DNA of 64,000 bases from Aestuariivivens sediminis (GCF_022662105.1 NZ_JAKMCP010000005.1:1-64000), one strand, 5' to 3'; positions 16,508 through 25,443 are shown, numbered from the stretch's first letter. The notes: generated from the letters alone by a model not told the origin. Program-made: numbers and translations.

Positions 16508-17410
16508 ATGCGCGTATTAATAACGGGTGCGACTGGATTAATTGGACAAAAAATTGTGGAATGTTGCCATGAAGAGGGTATTAAAGTCAATTATTTAACA
16601 ACCCGAACCTCCCAAATACAAACGGACGATGCGTATAAAGGATTTTATTGGAATCCGAAAACTCAAGAAATTGATAGCCAATGCTTTGAACATGTTGACG
16701 CTATCATACACCTCGCAGGGGCGACCATTGTAAAGCGTTGGACCCCCCGTTACAGAAAAGAGATTGTCTCCAGTCGGGTCGATACCACTCGTTTATTAAT
16801 CAATGCCCTGAAGAGGGAATCGCATCATATAAAGCAGGTGATTTCAGCTAGTGCCATAGGTATTTATCCCGATTCTCAGGTCAATTATTACGAAGAGTCC
16901 TATAAAACGTTCGATGCTTCTTTTCTCAGTTCCGTTGTTCAACGATGGGAGCAAGCGGTGGATGGTTTTTCAGAATTAAACATTAATGTCTCAAAAATTA
17001 GGATTGGGCTTGTGCTTTCAGATCATGGTGGCGCCTTGCAAAAAATGGTCAAACCGATACGGTTAGGTTTTGGAGCAGCCTTTGGTTCTGGTAAACAATG
17101 GCAGTCTTGGATTCATATTGAGGACTTGGCCCGCCTATTTATACATATATTGAAAAATAACCTTGTGGGGACCTATAATGGTGTAGCCCCTAATCCCGTA
17201 ACCCATGGAGAACTGATTAAAGGAATAGCCAGACAGGTTGGACGTCCGTTGATTTTGCCTAATATTCCACGTATTTTTATGAAATTGCTTTTGGGTGACA
17301 TGCATACGTTGCTGTTTGAAAGTCAGCGGGTAAGTTCTAAAAAAATAGAAAATAAAGGATTTGAATTCAAATACAATAATCTAATACCTGCCCTTGATGA
17401 CTTACTGTAA
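16508..17410 (+). CDS. TIGR01777-family NAD-dependent epimerase/dehydratase-like protein
   Basis: 300 residues of the extended short-chain dehydrogenase type. A Rossmann motif opens the protein (MRVLITGATGLIGQKIV), followed by DAIIHLAGATIVKRWTPRY, SSRVDTTRLLINAL, the SASAIGIYP Ser and Tyr region, RIGLVLSDHGGALQKM, WQSWIHIEDLARLFIHIL and the DUF1731 C-terminal tail. The family (E. coli YfcH, plant and cyanobacterial GC1-like) has no firm biochemical role; some members act at cell division. It follows a 186-bp gap and ends 9 bp from the convergent LETM1-like gene. Confidence 0.9.
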   Translation: MRVLITGATGLIGQKIVECCHEEGIKVNYLTTRTSQIQTDDAYKGFYWNPKTQEIDSQCFEHVDAIIHLAGATIVKRWTPRYRKEIVSSRVDTTRLLINALKRESHHIKQVISASAIGIYPDSQVNYYEESYKTFDASFLSSVVQRWEQAVDGFSELNINVSKIRIGLVLSDHGGALQKMVKPIRLGFGAAFGSGKQWQSWIHIEDLARLFIHILKNNLVGTYNGVAPNPVTHGELIKGIARQVGRPLILPNIPRIFMKLLLGDMHTLLFESQRVSSKKIENKGFEFKYNNLIPALDDLL

Positions 17411-17419
17411 GGGTTGGTG

Positions 17420-18592
17420 TTAGTCCTCAACTCTATTCTCATCAAAGGCTGAGGGCAATAATTTTGGGATAAACTTAATCACCAATGGCAATAATAAGGC
17501 TCCGCCCGGGAGCATGAATATGGCCAGACTGGGTATGGTCTTGAATATATCCATGAGCTGTTCCTGTACTTTTTTTTGCTCTTCTGTATTTAGTTCCTTA
17601 TGCGTCGATTTGGATAATAAGATGAGTAATTCTTTGCTATCCATTAATTCCTTGTACAACCGTTTCCTGTTTCTGGAGATGAGCTTACTAACCATTTTAC
17701 TTGAGTTGTCATAAAAACTTTGCACAATATTTTTTGAACTAAGTATGGCAATATCATCCTTATGTGCCGTATAAAAAGAATTTACAAACACTATGGAGGC
17801 CTTTGTGTTTTCAGAACTTAAAAAAAAGTCTTGACCGAGTTGGGTTATGAATTTAATTTCATTGGCATCAATAACCCGGTCACTCCAACTGGCCATGCAG
17901 GACAGATCCAGAATATAATATTTTTCAATATCGCTTTTAACAAGTTTTACGGCCGTGTCATAGGGTAGACGCTCCGTATCCTGATAGCGCAACGAAGCTT
18001 CAAAAAGTTTAATTAGGCTTTCATCATATTGGTTTTTCTCCGATTTGGCATCAATGGCTTTCAAAATAATAGATTCTACAACGCTTTCCAATTGCCTGAT
18101 ATAGTCTATGGAAATAACGTTCTCCTTCAAATACTTTTTGTAGGCAAGGATATCCACGAACAATAAGGCATTAATTATAAAATAGTTGAAGTTTTTGGTG
18201 AGGACGTTATGATCAATATGAATTCGTTTATGAATCACTTTTTCCAGTTGTTCACTGGATTGTTTAGAGCTCAACAACCCTTGAAAAAAAGACGTTTTTA
18301 GTTCATTGATGGCGGTATAAAACTGCATAACACTGTCCACAAACTGGAGTTTGGACTGGGAGTTATGATGCGTATATAAAAAGGCGAGTAGTAAGTTTAC
18401 CTTACACAGTTCATCCTCAGATAAGTCTTTTTTATCAAATATGCGGGCAACAATATCGAGATTGCTTCCAAAAATAAAGCCACAGGCCCTTAAGGCCAAA
18501 TAGAACGTTTCTTCGTCATCGTTCAGAAAGGCGGTATTATGGGTTACTTCCTTTAACACCTTTTTTATCCAACCTGTAGCTGATGGGTTCAT
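17420..18592 (-). CDS. LETM1-related protein
   Basis: 390 residues, mostly alpha-helical and rich in Lys/Asp/Leu/Ser. The C-terminus (MDIFKTIPSLAIFMLPGGALLLPLVIKF) matches the membrane-proximal LETM1 motif of the mitochondrial ion-exchange protein; the rest resembles the LETM1-related biofilm-associated proteins annotated in Bacteroidota. One likely membrane segment is at the C-terminal end. Function is not established. Single gene, divergent from the DUF4331 cluster. Confidence 0.75.
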   Translation of the reverse strand: MNPSATGWIKKVLKEVTHNTAFLNDDEETFYLALRACGFIFGSNLDIVARIFDKKDLSEDELCKVNLLLAFLYTHHNSQSKLQFVDSVMQFYTAINELKTSFFQGLLSSKQSSEQLEKVIHKRIHIDHNVLTKNFNYFIINALLFVDILAYKKYLKENVISIDYIRQLESVVESIILKAIDAKSEKNQYDESLIKLFEASLRYQDTERLPYDTAVKLVKSDIEKYYILDLSCMASWSDRVIDANEIKFITQLGQDFFLSSENTKASIVFVNSFYTAHKDDIAILSSKNIVQSFYDNSSKMVSKLISRNRKRLYKELMDSKELLILLSKSTHKELNTEEQKKVQEQLMDIFKTIPSLAIFMLPGGALLLPLVIKFIPKLLPSAFDENRVED

Positions 18593-18734
18593 AAATTCAA
18601 AATAGACTGTAAAATTAAGTCTTTTGTAGAAAAGAACACATAAATGTATTTAACAAAATTTTAACAAAACCGAGTTTCCTATTACTTCGTAGGTATGCGT
18701 GAACGTCAAAAATTTATTAACAAAATTTCTTATT

Positions 18735-19391
18735 ATGAAAAACTTAAAACAAATTTTAGGAATCGGGATACTCGCAGTGGCCGGTTTAATTTTTGTTGCT
18801 GCAGACCATATTGATGCACCAGCGGTGCAAGGTGGTGCAAGCGACATTACAGATTTTTATGCTTTCCAGGGTGAAAATACCGATAACATGGTATTTGTAG
18901 CCAATCTCCAGGGACTCCTGAGTCCCGCGGCCACATCAGCCGCCACTTTTGATGAACATGTTATGATAGAATTCAACATTGATAATACCGGAGATAACAT
19001 TGAAGATTTGGTCATTCAGGCCGTTCCCAGGCAAGGAAAAATGTATGTTATTGGTCCTGTGGCACCAAGTAGCCCGGGTCTATCCAGTGTGTTGGATGTT
19101 AATAGTGTTAACGATGCTGTTTTTGTTGATATAACCGGCTATGGTTCTGAAGCCCGGATAAGTACAAAAAATAATATATCTGTATTTGCAGGGCCTAGAG
19201 ACGATCCCTTTTTCATGGATTTTGCACAGTATAGTGAAATCATTGCAGGTAATGCCAGTGGATTTAATAATCCGGGAAGTGACACTTTTGCCGGAACGAA
19301 TGTCATGTCTGTAGTGGTTGAGGTTCCCAAGGCCTTAATAGGAGGTACCGGAACCATAAACGTATGGGTAGAATCAAAAAGAAGACAATAA
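18735..19391 (+). CDS. DUF4331 protein, N-terminal half, exported
   Basis: 218 residues from ATG 18735; a GTG 12 codons upstream is rejected because the signal peptide begins at MKNLKQILGIGIL. The mature part starts with the DUF4331 hallmark DHIDAPAVQGGASDITDFYAF and continues through FDEHVMIEFNIDNTGDN, DVNSVNDAVFVDITGY, and VFAGPRDDPFFMDF to EVPKALI and NVWVESK. It stops exactly where single-chain DUF4331 proteins go on to their second half, which is supplied by the next gene. Cluster with a second DUF4331 half and a TPR lipoprotein; biochemical role unknown. Confidence 0.87.
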   Translation: MKNLKQILGIGILAVAGLIFVAADHIDAPAVQGGASDITDFYAFQGENTDNMVFVANLQGLLSPAATSAATFDEHVMIEFNIDNTGDNIEDLVIQAVPRQGKMYVIGPVAPSSPGLSSVLDVNSVNDAVFVDITGYGSEARISTKNNISVFAGPRDDPFFMDFAQYSEIIAGNASGFNNPGSDTFAGTNVMSVVVEVPKALIGGTGTINVWVESKRRQ

Positions 19392-19412
19392 TATAATCTT
19401 AAAATAAACCTT

Positions 19413-19973
19413 ATGAAAAATTTAAAATTAGTATCAGGATATCTTTTTAGTGCATTACTGCTAATCGCTTGCAGTAAAAATGATGTACCGGGAAATGGAG
19501 AGGGTGTATATAACAACCCCGTCCTGTCAGGAACCTATATTCAAGAGGATCAAATGGGAAGACCCGCGGTGAACACCGTATTTGTGTCCTCCTCAAGTAA
19601 GGATGAATTCAATAGGACCACTCCGGATAATCAGGGTAATGCCTTTCAAGGCATGTTTGAAGCCAATTTGTTAGCCCTAAGTCCTGCTTATGCCAATGGT
19701 GGATTAAATGCATTGGGAATGGATGCTACCACTTTTACGACGGTGTTAGCAACCGATGTGTTGAATGTGTCCTTAGATGGAACGACCACATTTTATGATG
19801 GAACCAATCTATTAACCGGAAGGGCTTTAGCCGATGATGTGATTACCGTTGAATTACTATTGATTTTTGGAGGGGAGGATTTTACAGAATATCCGGCCCT
19901 ATCCAATGACCATGTGGACGAAAACGACAAGCCTTTTTTGACCTCATTCCCATACTTAGCCTCACCGTGGTAA
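19413..19973 (+). CDS. DUF4331 protein, C-terminal half, lipoprotein
   Basis: 186 residues with a lipoprotein signal (LLLIACSKND). After a short linker it carries the second half of a DUF4331 fold: QMGRPAVNTVF, SSSKDEFNRTTPDNQ, VLATDVLNVSLDG, the GRALADDVITVELLL motif and a terminal FPYLASPW. It starts 21 bp after the first half, so both are likely made together and may assemble in the periplasm or on the outer membrane. Having its own lipobox argues that the split is functional rather than a frameshift. Confidence 0.85.
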   Translation: MKNLKLVSGYLFSALLLIACSKNDVPGNGEGVYNNPVLSGTYIQEDQMGRPAVNTVFVSSSSKDEFNRTTPDNQGNAFQGMFEANLLALSPAYANGGLNALGMDATTFTTVLATDVLNVSLDGTTTFYDGTNLLTGRALADDVITVELLLIFGGEDFTEYPALSNDHVDENDKPFLTSFPYLASPW

Positions 19974-19985
19974 GAATAAAATGTC

Positions 19986-20015
19986 ATCGGGGTGTGTTTT
20001 AGGGCATGCTCCGAT
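19986..20015 (+). other. Intercistronic hairpin
   Basis: ATCGGGGTGTG (19986-19996) pairs with CATGCTCCGAT (20005-20015) using three wobble pairs, loop TTTTAGGG. There is no good U-tract, so it may be a processing or attenuation site between the DUF4331 pair and the TPR gene. Confidence 0.45.
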
Positions 20016-20046
20016 TATTTAAAAAAAAACTAAAAACAATACTAAA

Positions 20047-21336
20047 ATGAAACCTTCAATATTGACAATGATGGCTCTGGCCCTGTTACTTTCGAGTTGT
20101 AATGAGGTCGCAGACCATGTCACAAAACCAAGTGATTATAATTCCTATTTAGACACTCAGGAAAATGAGATGCTGCAACTGGCCGAAAAGGATTTAATAT
20201 TTTGGGAAAATAAGCTAGAAAAAGAACCGGGACAATTTCCATATTTGGCCAAGGCAGCAGCATCTCTATCGCTTATGTTTAAAGAAACCGGTCGTATTGA
20301 TTATCTAAAGGAAGCCGAATTAAAACTGGTTGAAGTCAATGAAAGAACAAATTATGGAACTAGCGGTTATTTAAGGGCTTTGGCAGGAATTTACATAGCC
20401 CAGCACCGTTTTAAAGAAGCCTTAAAGCTGTTGCACATCGCCGAAATTCATGGAGAAAAACTTAAGGCGACCCAAAACATGCTTTTCGATGTTCATTTGG
20501 AATTAGGGAATACCCATGATGCTTCCATGTATTTAAAAAACATTGAAAACTATATAGATTTCGATTTTCTTATTCGGCTATCCAAATGGAGTGATCACCA
20601 TGGCGATCTGGATAAAGCCATACTCTATTTGAAAAAAGCATCAGAAATAGCTGAGTCCTCCAACGATCAACAACGCATGCAATGGACGTATACCAATTTA
20701 GCAGATTATTACGGACATGATGGCCAAATTAACCTGTCATACCACTTTTATTTAAAAGCACTGGCGCTTCATCCAAATGATGCCTATGCAATAAAAGGAA
20801 TTGCTTGGATTGTATATTCTCATGAGCGAAATCCACAAGAAGCCTTACGGATTTTGAATGCGATTTCAAAAACCCATGAAACTCCGGATATCTATTTGTT
20901 CAAGGCAGAAATAGCTGAATATATTGGTGATAATACAGCTAAAAAGGAGTATTTAAATAACTATAGGACCCTGGTGAAGGACACCAACTATGGCGCCATG
21001 TATAATACATATAATGCCTTATTATTCACCGATACCTATCATGAACCAAAACGAGCGGCAACAATTGCCTTAGAGGAAATTAAAGATAGGCCAACACCCC
21101 AATCGTACGATTTATTGGCATGGGCCTATTACAACCATGGACATGTTCGGGAGGCACTGCAGATCATGGAAGAACATGTCGCCGATAAAACCTTTGAGCC
21201 CGACGTATTGTTCCATTTAGCTCAGATCTATAAGGGTAACGGTAAAGTCAAAGAAGCAAGCGCTCTTAAAAAAGAATTATTGGATAGCACCTTTGAATTA
21301 GGTCCGTTAATGGAAGAAAAAATTGAAAAGATTTAA
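20047..21336 (+). CDS. Tetratricopeptide-repeat lipoprotein
   Basis: 429 residues with a lipobox at LLLSSCNEV. Helical repeats of the TPR type fill most of the chain, for example YLRALAGIYIAQHRFKEAL, DLDKAILYLKKASEIAE and LSYHFYLKALALHPNDAYA. No catalytic motif is seen; TPR lipoproteins usually act as scaffolds. It is third in the DUF4331 cluster, and in Bacteroidota TPR genes commonly accompany DUF4331 genes. Confidence 0.85.
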   Translation: MKPSILTMMALALLLSSCNEVADHVTKPSDYNSYLDTQENEMLQLAEKDLIFWENKLEKEPGQFPYLAKAAASLSLMFKETGRIDYLKEAELKLVEVNERTNYGTSGYLRALAGIYIAQHRFKEALKLLHIAEIHGEKLKATQNMLFDVHLELGNTHDASMYLKNIENYIDFDFLIRLSKWSDHHGDLDKAILYLKKASEIAESSNDQQRMQWTYTNLADYYGHDGQINLSYHFYLKALALHPNDAYAIKGIAWIVYSHERNPQEALRILNAISKTHETPDIYLFKAEIAEYIGDNTAKKEYLNNYRTLVKDTNYGAMYNTYNALLFTDTYHEPKRAATIALEEIKDRPTPQSYDLLAWAYYNHGHVREALQIMEEHVADKTFEPDVLFHLAQIYKGNGKVKEASALKKELLDSTFELGPLMEEKIEKI

Positions 21337-21348
21337 TTCCTTATAGCC

Positions 21349-21798
21349 ATGAGTAAAGGATTTGCATTTTTTATTTTTATGTCGTTGGCGACCAGCATAT
21401 TAAGCGGACAACCGGCAAAGCAAGAGGGATACGTAATGTCAAATATAAGAATGGATAATACAGTCCTCCCTAATCTTGTTGAACCAACGTATCAAATTGG
21501 TATTCTTTCCAGTGTGGTCCATGGAATTTCCTGCCAGTTAAAGGTTAGGGTAGAGGATGAGTTAACAAGTGAGGAAACGTATGTTTTAATTCAGGATGTT
21601 TCCTTTGTGGATATGGAGTTAACCTACACTATAAGTGATTTTCAAATAGGCTTTTTTATTGAAAACCTCTTGGGTTTCGGAGATGCCCGATTTGCCATTG
21701 AACCCAATTTAGAGCGTCGTGCAGGAGTCGCTGATATGGTTTATTTCACTCATGAAGCTCAATTTTTGGCAGGCATTAATATGACGTACAATTTTTAG
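21349..21798 (+). CDS. Small exported protein, possible outer-membrane strand protein
   Basis: 149 residues with a signal peptide ending ILSGQ. The body alternates polar and hydrophobic residues and ends in a terminal Phe (LAGINMTYNF), which resembles the last strand of outer-membrane beta-barrels; the length could allow up to eight strands. No family is recognised. It begins 12 bp after the TPR gene and is probably the last gene of the DUF4331 operon. Confidence 0.7.
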   Translation: MSKGFAFFIFMSLATSILSGQPAKQEGYVMSNIRMDNTVLPNLVEPTYQIGILSSVVHGISCQLKVRVEDELTSEETYVLIQDVSFVDMELTYTISDFQIGFFIENLLGFGDARFAIEPNLERRAGVADMVYFTHEAQFLAGINMTYNF

Positions 21799-21863
21799 TG
21801 ATGCCTTCCCAAGCAATGTTTGGATGGGCTCGTTTTTTAGTGGTTTTGGTTGGTTGGTTGAAG

Positions 21864-21895
21864 GTGTCTGCGTCATGCAGGCACTTTCTTTTATT
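21864..21895 (+). terminator. Terminator after the DUF4331 operon
   Basis: GTGTCTGC (21864-21871) pairs with GCAGGCAC (21877-21884), one wobble, followed by TTTCTTTTATT. The T-rich part overlaps the stop codon of the convergent MFS gene. Confidence 0.7.
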
Positions 21896-23078
21896 CGGAT
21901 ATTGTTCTGGATACCGTCCTATGGCTTAAAGCTAATAATCCAAGGATAGGTCCGATGGCCAATAGCATATAGATTGCGTTGGAATTTGTAAATTCATGGA
22001 TCCTATTTATTAATTGAATACTGATGATGGTTATGGAAAAGCCCACGCAATTAACGATGGTTAGCGCCGTTCCTTTGATCTCTTTCGGGGCATTATGGGC
22101 GACTAGCGTCGAAAATAGAGGGGAGTCTGCAATGACCACCATACCCCAAAAGAATAAAAACCCCAAAAACAAAACTTCAGACTCAGTGCCAAAAACCAAT
22201 GATGAGGTCAAGCAGCACAAGCATGATAGGAATAAAGCTATGGATGCCATTCGTTTAGCACCTATGATTTGAGAACCATAGCCTCCCAGCACACAGGCCA
22301 GTCCACCAATGCCTATAATAAGAAAGGATAACAAAGGCACATTAAAGGAGGTTTGAGGGTGTAAAATAGTATAAGTCTTAAGCATAATGGGCACAAAGGC
22401 CCAAAAGGTATAGAGTTCCCACATATGGCCAAAATAGCCAAAGGCAGACGAACGGAATTCTCGATTTTCAAAGACTTTGAAGAATGCGGAAAAGTGGAAT
22501 CCCGAACTTTTTTTTCTAAAGGGACCATCAGGTACCAACAATACCATGAGCAAACCTCCTGTCGCGGCCAGAATCGAAATGACAATAATTACCGATCTCC
22601 ATGAAAAAGAAGTTGTCAAATCCTTAACCAAATGTGGAAAGGCTGTTCCGACAACCAGAGCACCAACTAAAAATCCGAGCGATTTACCAAGGCCTTTGGT
22701 GTAGTAATCTGCTGCTATTTTCATTCCTACGGGATAGATACCTGCCAAAAAGAAACCGGTAAGAAACCGCAAGGTGAGTATGCTGGTTAAGGAATGGTGT
22801 TCCCAAATGAGTCCCATATTCGAAACAGACCCCAATAAAGCACAAACAAGAAATACCCTGGAAGGCGAATATCGATCCGCTATGGTTAAAATGGCAAAAC
22901 TCAACGTTCCCGTTATAAACCCGAACTGTACCGCCGAAGTAAGATGCCCTAAAGCGCTTTGACTTAGGTTAAAACTAGCAATTAAGTCATTTAACACCCC
23001 ATTTCCCGCAAACCATAAAGAGGTACAACAGAATTGTGATAGGACAATAACAGGAAGTATTATTTTTGCTGGTTTCAT
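21891..23078 (-). CDS. MFS transporter
   Basis: 395 residues with about 12 hydrophobic segments and the two-half MFS pattern. The loop between helices 2 and 3 reads IADRYSPSRVF in place of the usual motif A, and LTGFFLAGIYPVGMKIAADYY matches the helix 4-5 region of the CynX/NarK-like branch. Substrate cannot be told; small anion or drug export is plausible. Single gene with a 260-bp upstream region; no promoter element was found. Confidence 0.87.
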   Translation of the reverse strand: MKPAKIILPVIVLSQFCCTSLWFAGNGVLNDLIASFNLSQSALGHLTSAVQFGFITGTLSFAILTIADRYSPSRVFLVCALLGSVSNMGLIWEHHSLTSILTLRFLTGFFLAGIYPVGMKIAADYYTKGLGKSLGFLVGALVVGTAFPHLVKDLTTSFSWRSVIIVISILAATGGLLMVLLVPDGPFRKKSSGFHFSAFFKVFENREFRSSAFGYFGHMWELYTFWAFVPIMLKTYTILHPQTSFNVPLLSFLIIGIGGLACVLGGYGSQIIGAKRMASIALFLSCLCCLTSSLVFGTESEVLFLGFLFFWGMVVIADSPLFSTLVAHNAPKEIKGTALTIVNCVGFSITIISIQLINRIHEFTNSNAIYMLLAIGPILGLLALSHRTVSRTISE

Positions 23079-23108
23079 AGGGAATTCTACATCTCACCAA
23101 AAACATAC

Positions 23109-23131
23109 AACAGATATTTGCTTAATCTGTT
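23109..23131. repeat. Inverted repeat upstream of the MFS gene
   Basis: AACAGAT (23109-23115) and ATCTGTT (23125-23131) are perfect arms 9 nt apart, about 30 bp ahead of the MFS start on the minus strand. An operator or a leader hairpin is possible. The rest of 23079-23337 shows nothing recognisable. Confidence 0.4.
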
Positions 23132-23337
23132 TGTAGACCTACGTCGATGTCTAATTTTTATGTAGAATGTTATCATGAGTTATTAGTTGGTGTCATGAAA
23201 TCAAATTTGCAGGTGTAATCTTGGATGCCATTTTTCCAGAGCTCATTGAGATGTAATTACAGCGTTGCCAAGTTTAAACTTAGGCTACTAATATAATCTT
23301 TTTTGTAAAATCGTGTCTTAAGATTTTGGAGGGATAA

Positions 23338-24144
23338 TCAAGAATTGGTGGTCACCACTCCTAATGTATACAATTGCTCCATAGTTGGCGTTGCACTTCC
23401 ACCTTCTGGCTCTAATGTAATACCAAAGGCCTCACTTTGGTTTTGATTTTGTATTTCAAAGATTTTATTATCATCCGTTATAAAACTGTCCAAGGTACCC
23501 AGACTTACAGGTATTAACGGATTTAGGGTTAGGGACCATACCTGGTATACCTTGCCCTCCGGTGGTTCAGGTAATCCGGCAGCATCCAGAAAGATGCGCT
23601 GTTGGTCTTTATCCCAATATACCTTGGCATAGGTTTCGGTAAAATTTCCCTGGCCGGCTAACGGCACTTGGGTAATATTATCATCACGCAATACGGAGAT
23701 CAAGGTTTTGGCATCGTTTAAGTTGGAATTGGCGGCTTCAATTTGTAGTTCTAAATACGATTTTTCTATGGTCACGTTTTGGATATTCGATTCCAGTTGT
23801 TTGTTCTGGTTCAGGGTCCAAAACAAACCAAGTGCCAAAATAATGGAAGCGGCCCAACCGGTATAAGTCACCCAATTGTATTTTGATTTCGCTACGGAAA
23901 TGACCTTTGTTTGATTATTCTTAAAGGCTAATCTATCTTTAATGGTCGTAAAGGCGGTTTCGTCTTTATTTATGGATGTGGCTTCAGACAGGGCTATAAT
24001 AGCCTGTTCTATCTCTAAAACTTCTTGTTCTAACTCAGGATATTGCTGTACTAGAGTATGGACTTCCTTGCTTTCTTTTTCGGAAAGCGCGCCAGCAACA
24101 AACAGCTCTAAAATACCGGATTCTATATATGCCTTAATATCCAT
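23338..24144 (-). CDS. Anti-sigma factor, RskA type
   Basis: 268 residues. The N-terminal zone (YIESGILELFVAGALSEKE) matches anti-sigma domains that bind ECF sigma factors in the cytoplasm. One transmembrane helix follows at about residues 95-112 (WAASIILALGLFWTL), then a short coiled segment and a periplasmic RskA domain with LDAAGLPEPPEGKVYQVWSL and EPEGGSATPTMEQLY. The ATG follows the sigma stop with no gap. It should hold the sigma factor inactive at the membrane until a signal arrives. Confidence 0.9.
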   Translation of the reverse strand: MDIKAYIESGILELFVAGALSEKESKEVHTLVQQYPELEQEVLEIEQAIIALSEATSINKDETAFTTIKDRLAFKNNQTKVISVAKSKYNWVTYTGWAASIILALGLFWTLNQNKQLESNIQNVTIEKSYLELQIEAANSNLNDAKTLISVLRDDNITQVPLAGQGNFTETYAKVYWDKDQQRIFLDAAGLPEPPEGKVYQVWSLTLNPLIPVSLGTLDSFITDDNKIFEIQNQNQSEAFGITLEPEGGSATPTMEQLYTLGVVTTNS

Positions 24145-24675
24145 TTATTTTAATACCATTGACCTTAATTCCTTAATGCAGTTTCTGTTTCTTGTCTTTA
24201 TCGTACCAATGGGCATATCTAAAGCTTCGGACGCTTCACTTTGGGTATAGCCCTTAAAATAAAGCAACTCGATAACTTCAATACATGTTTTGGCCAATTT
24301 TTTAACAAATTTTCCAATACCAATAGCATCGGTTTTGTCATTTAAACTTTCTTGGGTTTCCAGTATGTCTACGAAAAATTCCGCTTTAAGGTTTTTTCTG
24401 GAGTTTTTAAAATTTTTAGATCTCGTTTTGTCTATGGCTGCATTTCGGGCAATGTTTAAAATCCAGGTAAAAAAGCGCCCTTTTTCGGCAGAGTAAGAAT
24501 CTGCATGATGCCAGACTTTAACAAAAACATCCTGCAGGACCTCATTTGCCATTTCACTGTCCCTTACAATAGTGTTGATAACACCGTGCATACTCGTGCT
24601 ATACATATTGTAAAGTGACTCAAAAGCCTTTTCATCCTTTTGTTGAAATTGTTTTACTAAAAGGTCCAGATCCAT
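24145..24675 (-). CDS. ECF sigma factor, SigK/RpoE type
   Basis: 176 residues with sigma region 2 (FESLYNMYSTSMHGVI, EVLQDVFVKVWHHADSY, FTWILNIARNAAIDKTRSK) and region 4 (IELLYFKGYTQSEASEALDMPIGTIK cut by a normal helix-turn-helix). No region 1.1 or 3. It lies 35 bp after sodC and directly before its anti-sigma gene on the same strand, so the three are likely one transcript. Targets are unknown; sodC and the neighbouring DUF4331 genes are candidates. Confidence 0.92.
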   Translation of the reverse strand: MDLDLLVKQFQQKDEKAFESLYNMYSTSMHGVINTIVRDSEMANEVLQDVFVKVWHHADSYSAEKGRFFTWILNIARNAAIDKTRSKNFKNSRKNLKAEFFVDILETQESLNDKTDAIGIGKFVKKLAKTCIEVIELLYFKGYTQSEASEALDMPIGTIKTRNRNCIKELRSMVLK

Positions 24676-24710
24676 CGGTTGGATTTAAATTTTAAGTGAA
24701 GCGGGGTTCA

Positions 24711-25295
24711 TTATTCGATTATCCCAGCACAACTTACCCGTGCACCAGCAGCACCCGACGGTTGTGAGGTTAAATCATCTTCACCAGCATGGACGATGAC
24801 TGCTTTACCTAAAATATTTTTATTCACGTCGTCACAGCCCATACACCATTCATCCGTTGAAAATTGGATAAGACCATTGCCCTTCTCATCAGCCGTGAAA
24901 TTACCGATATCCCCTTTATGGTAACCTGCTTCATCTCCCCATTTCCCATGCGGTTGTGAGGTAGGGTTCCAATGGCCTCCGGTGGATTTTCCGTCTGCGG
25001 AAGAACAATCGGCTGTTTCATGTAAGTGAATCGCATGTGTTCCGGGTTCTAAATCACTCATGATAGCTGTCATGGTAACCATACCGTTCTCTTCCTTAAA
25101 GGTGACTTGCCCGTTAACATTGCTATCGCTTTTTGGTTCGAGGGTAATGGTTAGTTTTTTACTTTCTGGTGTAGGAGCCATTTCTTTCTCAACACTAACT
25201 TCGTCTGGAGACTCTACAGCATCTTTTTTCTCATTTTTGCAACCAAGTATAGATAACAAGACTACCGTTGTCATTAACATTATCGGATTTTTCAT
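24711..25295 (-). CDS. sodC: Cu/Zn superoxide dismutase, lipoprotein
   Basis: 194 residues with lipobox LLSILGCKN. The SOD fold is complete: copper ligands HAIHLHETADC (two His), the Cu/Zn bridge and zinc ligands in GGHWNPTSQPHG and GYHKGDIGN, the last copper His in AVIVHAGEDD, the disulfide Cys pair (ADCSS and RVSCAG) and the active-site Arg in GARVSC. It converts superoxide to H2O2 and O2 at the envelope. First gene before the ECF sigma pair. Confidence 0.94.
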   Translation of the reverse strand: MKNPIMLMTTVVLLSILGCKNEKKDAVESPDEVSVEKEMAPTPESKKLTITLEPKSDSNVNGQVTFKEENGMVTMTAIMSDLEPGTHAIHLHETADCSSADGKSTGGHWNPTSQPHGKWGDEAGYHKGDIGNFTADEKGNGLIQFSTDEWCMGCDDVNKNILGKAVIVHAGEDDLTSQPSGAAGARVSCAGIIE

Positions 25296-25371
25296 TTTTC
25301 TATTTTTTATGTTTTTTAAAGACTGTTTCTTGAAAATTTTGATGAAAGTTAAGGCAATAATCGGCCAATTG

Positions 25372-25426
25372 CAAATTTAGATATGACATATATCATATTT
25401 TAAAAAACAACTAAAGTTTAGTTTTG
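25372..25426. promoter_or_regulatory. Divergent sodC/hemN promoters with FNR-like box
   Basis: The minus strand carries TAAATTTG (25372-25379) for sodC and the plus strand carries TAGTTTTG (25419-25426) for hemN, both full TAnnTTTG matches. Between them ATGACATATATCAT (25383-25396) is a near-palindrome of FNR type. Its centre is 33 bp from the centre of the hemN -7 element, i.e. about -41 from the inferred start (activation), but only about 14 bp from that of sodC (repression). Confidence 0.72.
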
Positions 25427-25443
25427 TTTTATAATGGTTAGGT

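Noticed and set aside
11450-18728. Repeated TTTAACAAA(A)TTTTAAC sequences (11450, near 18650, and a shorter one near 18717) as a possible ECF promoter motif
   Set aside because: AT-rich and of low complexity; no consistent spacing to a -10 such as CGTA could be found, so chance cannot be excluded.
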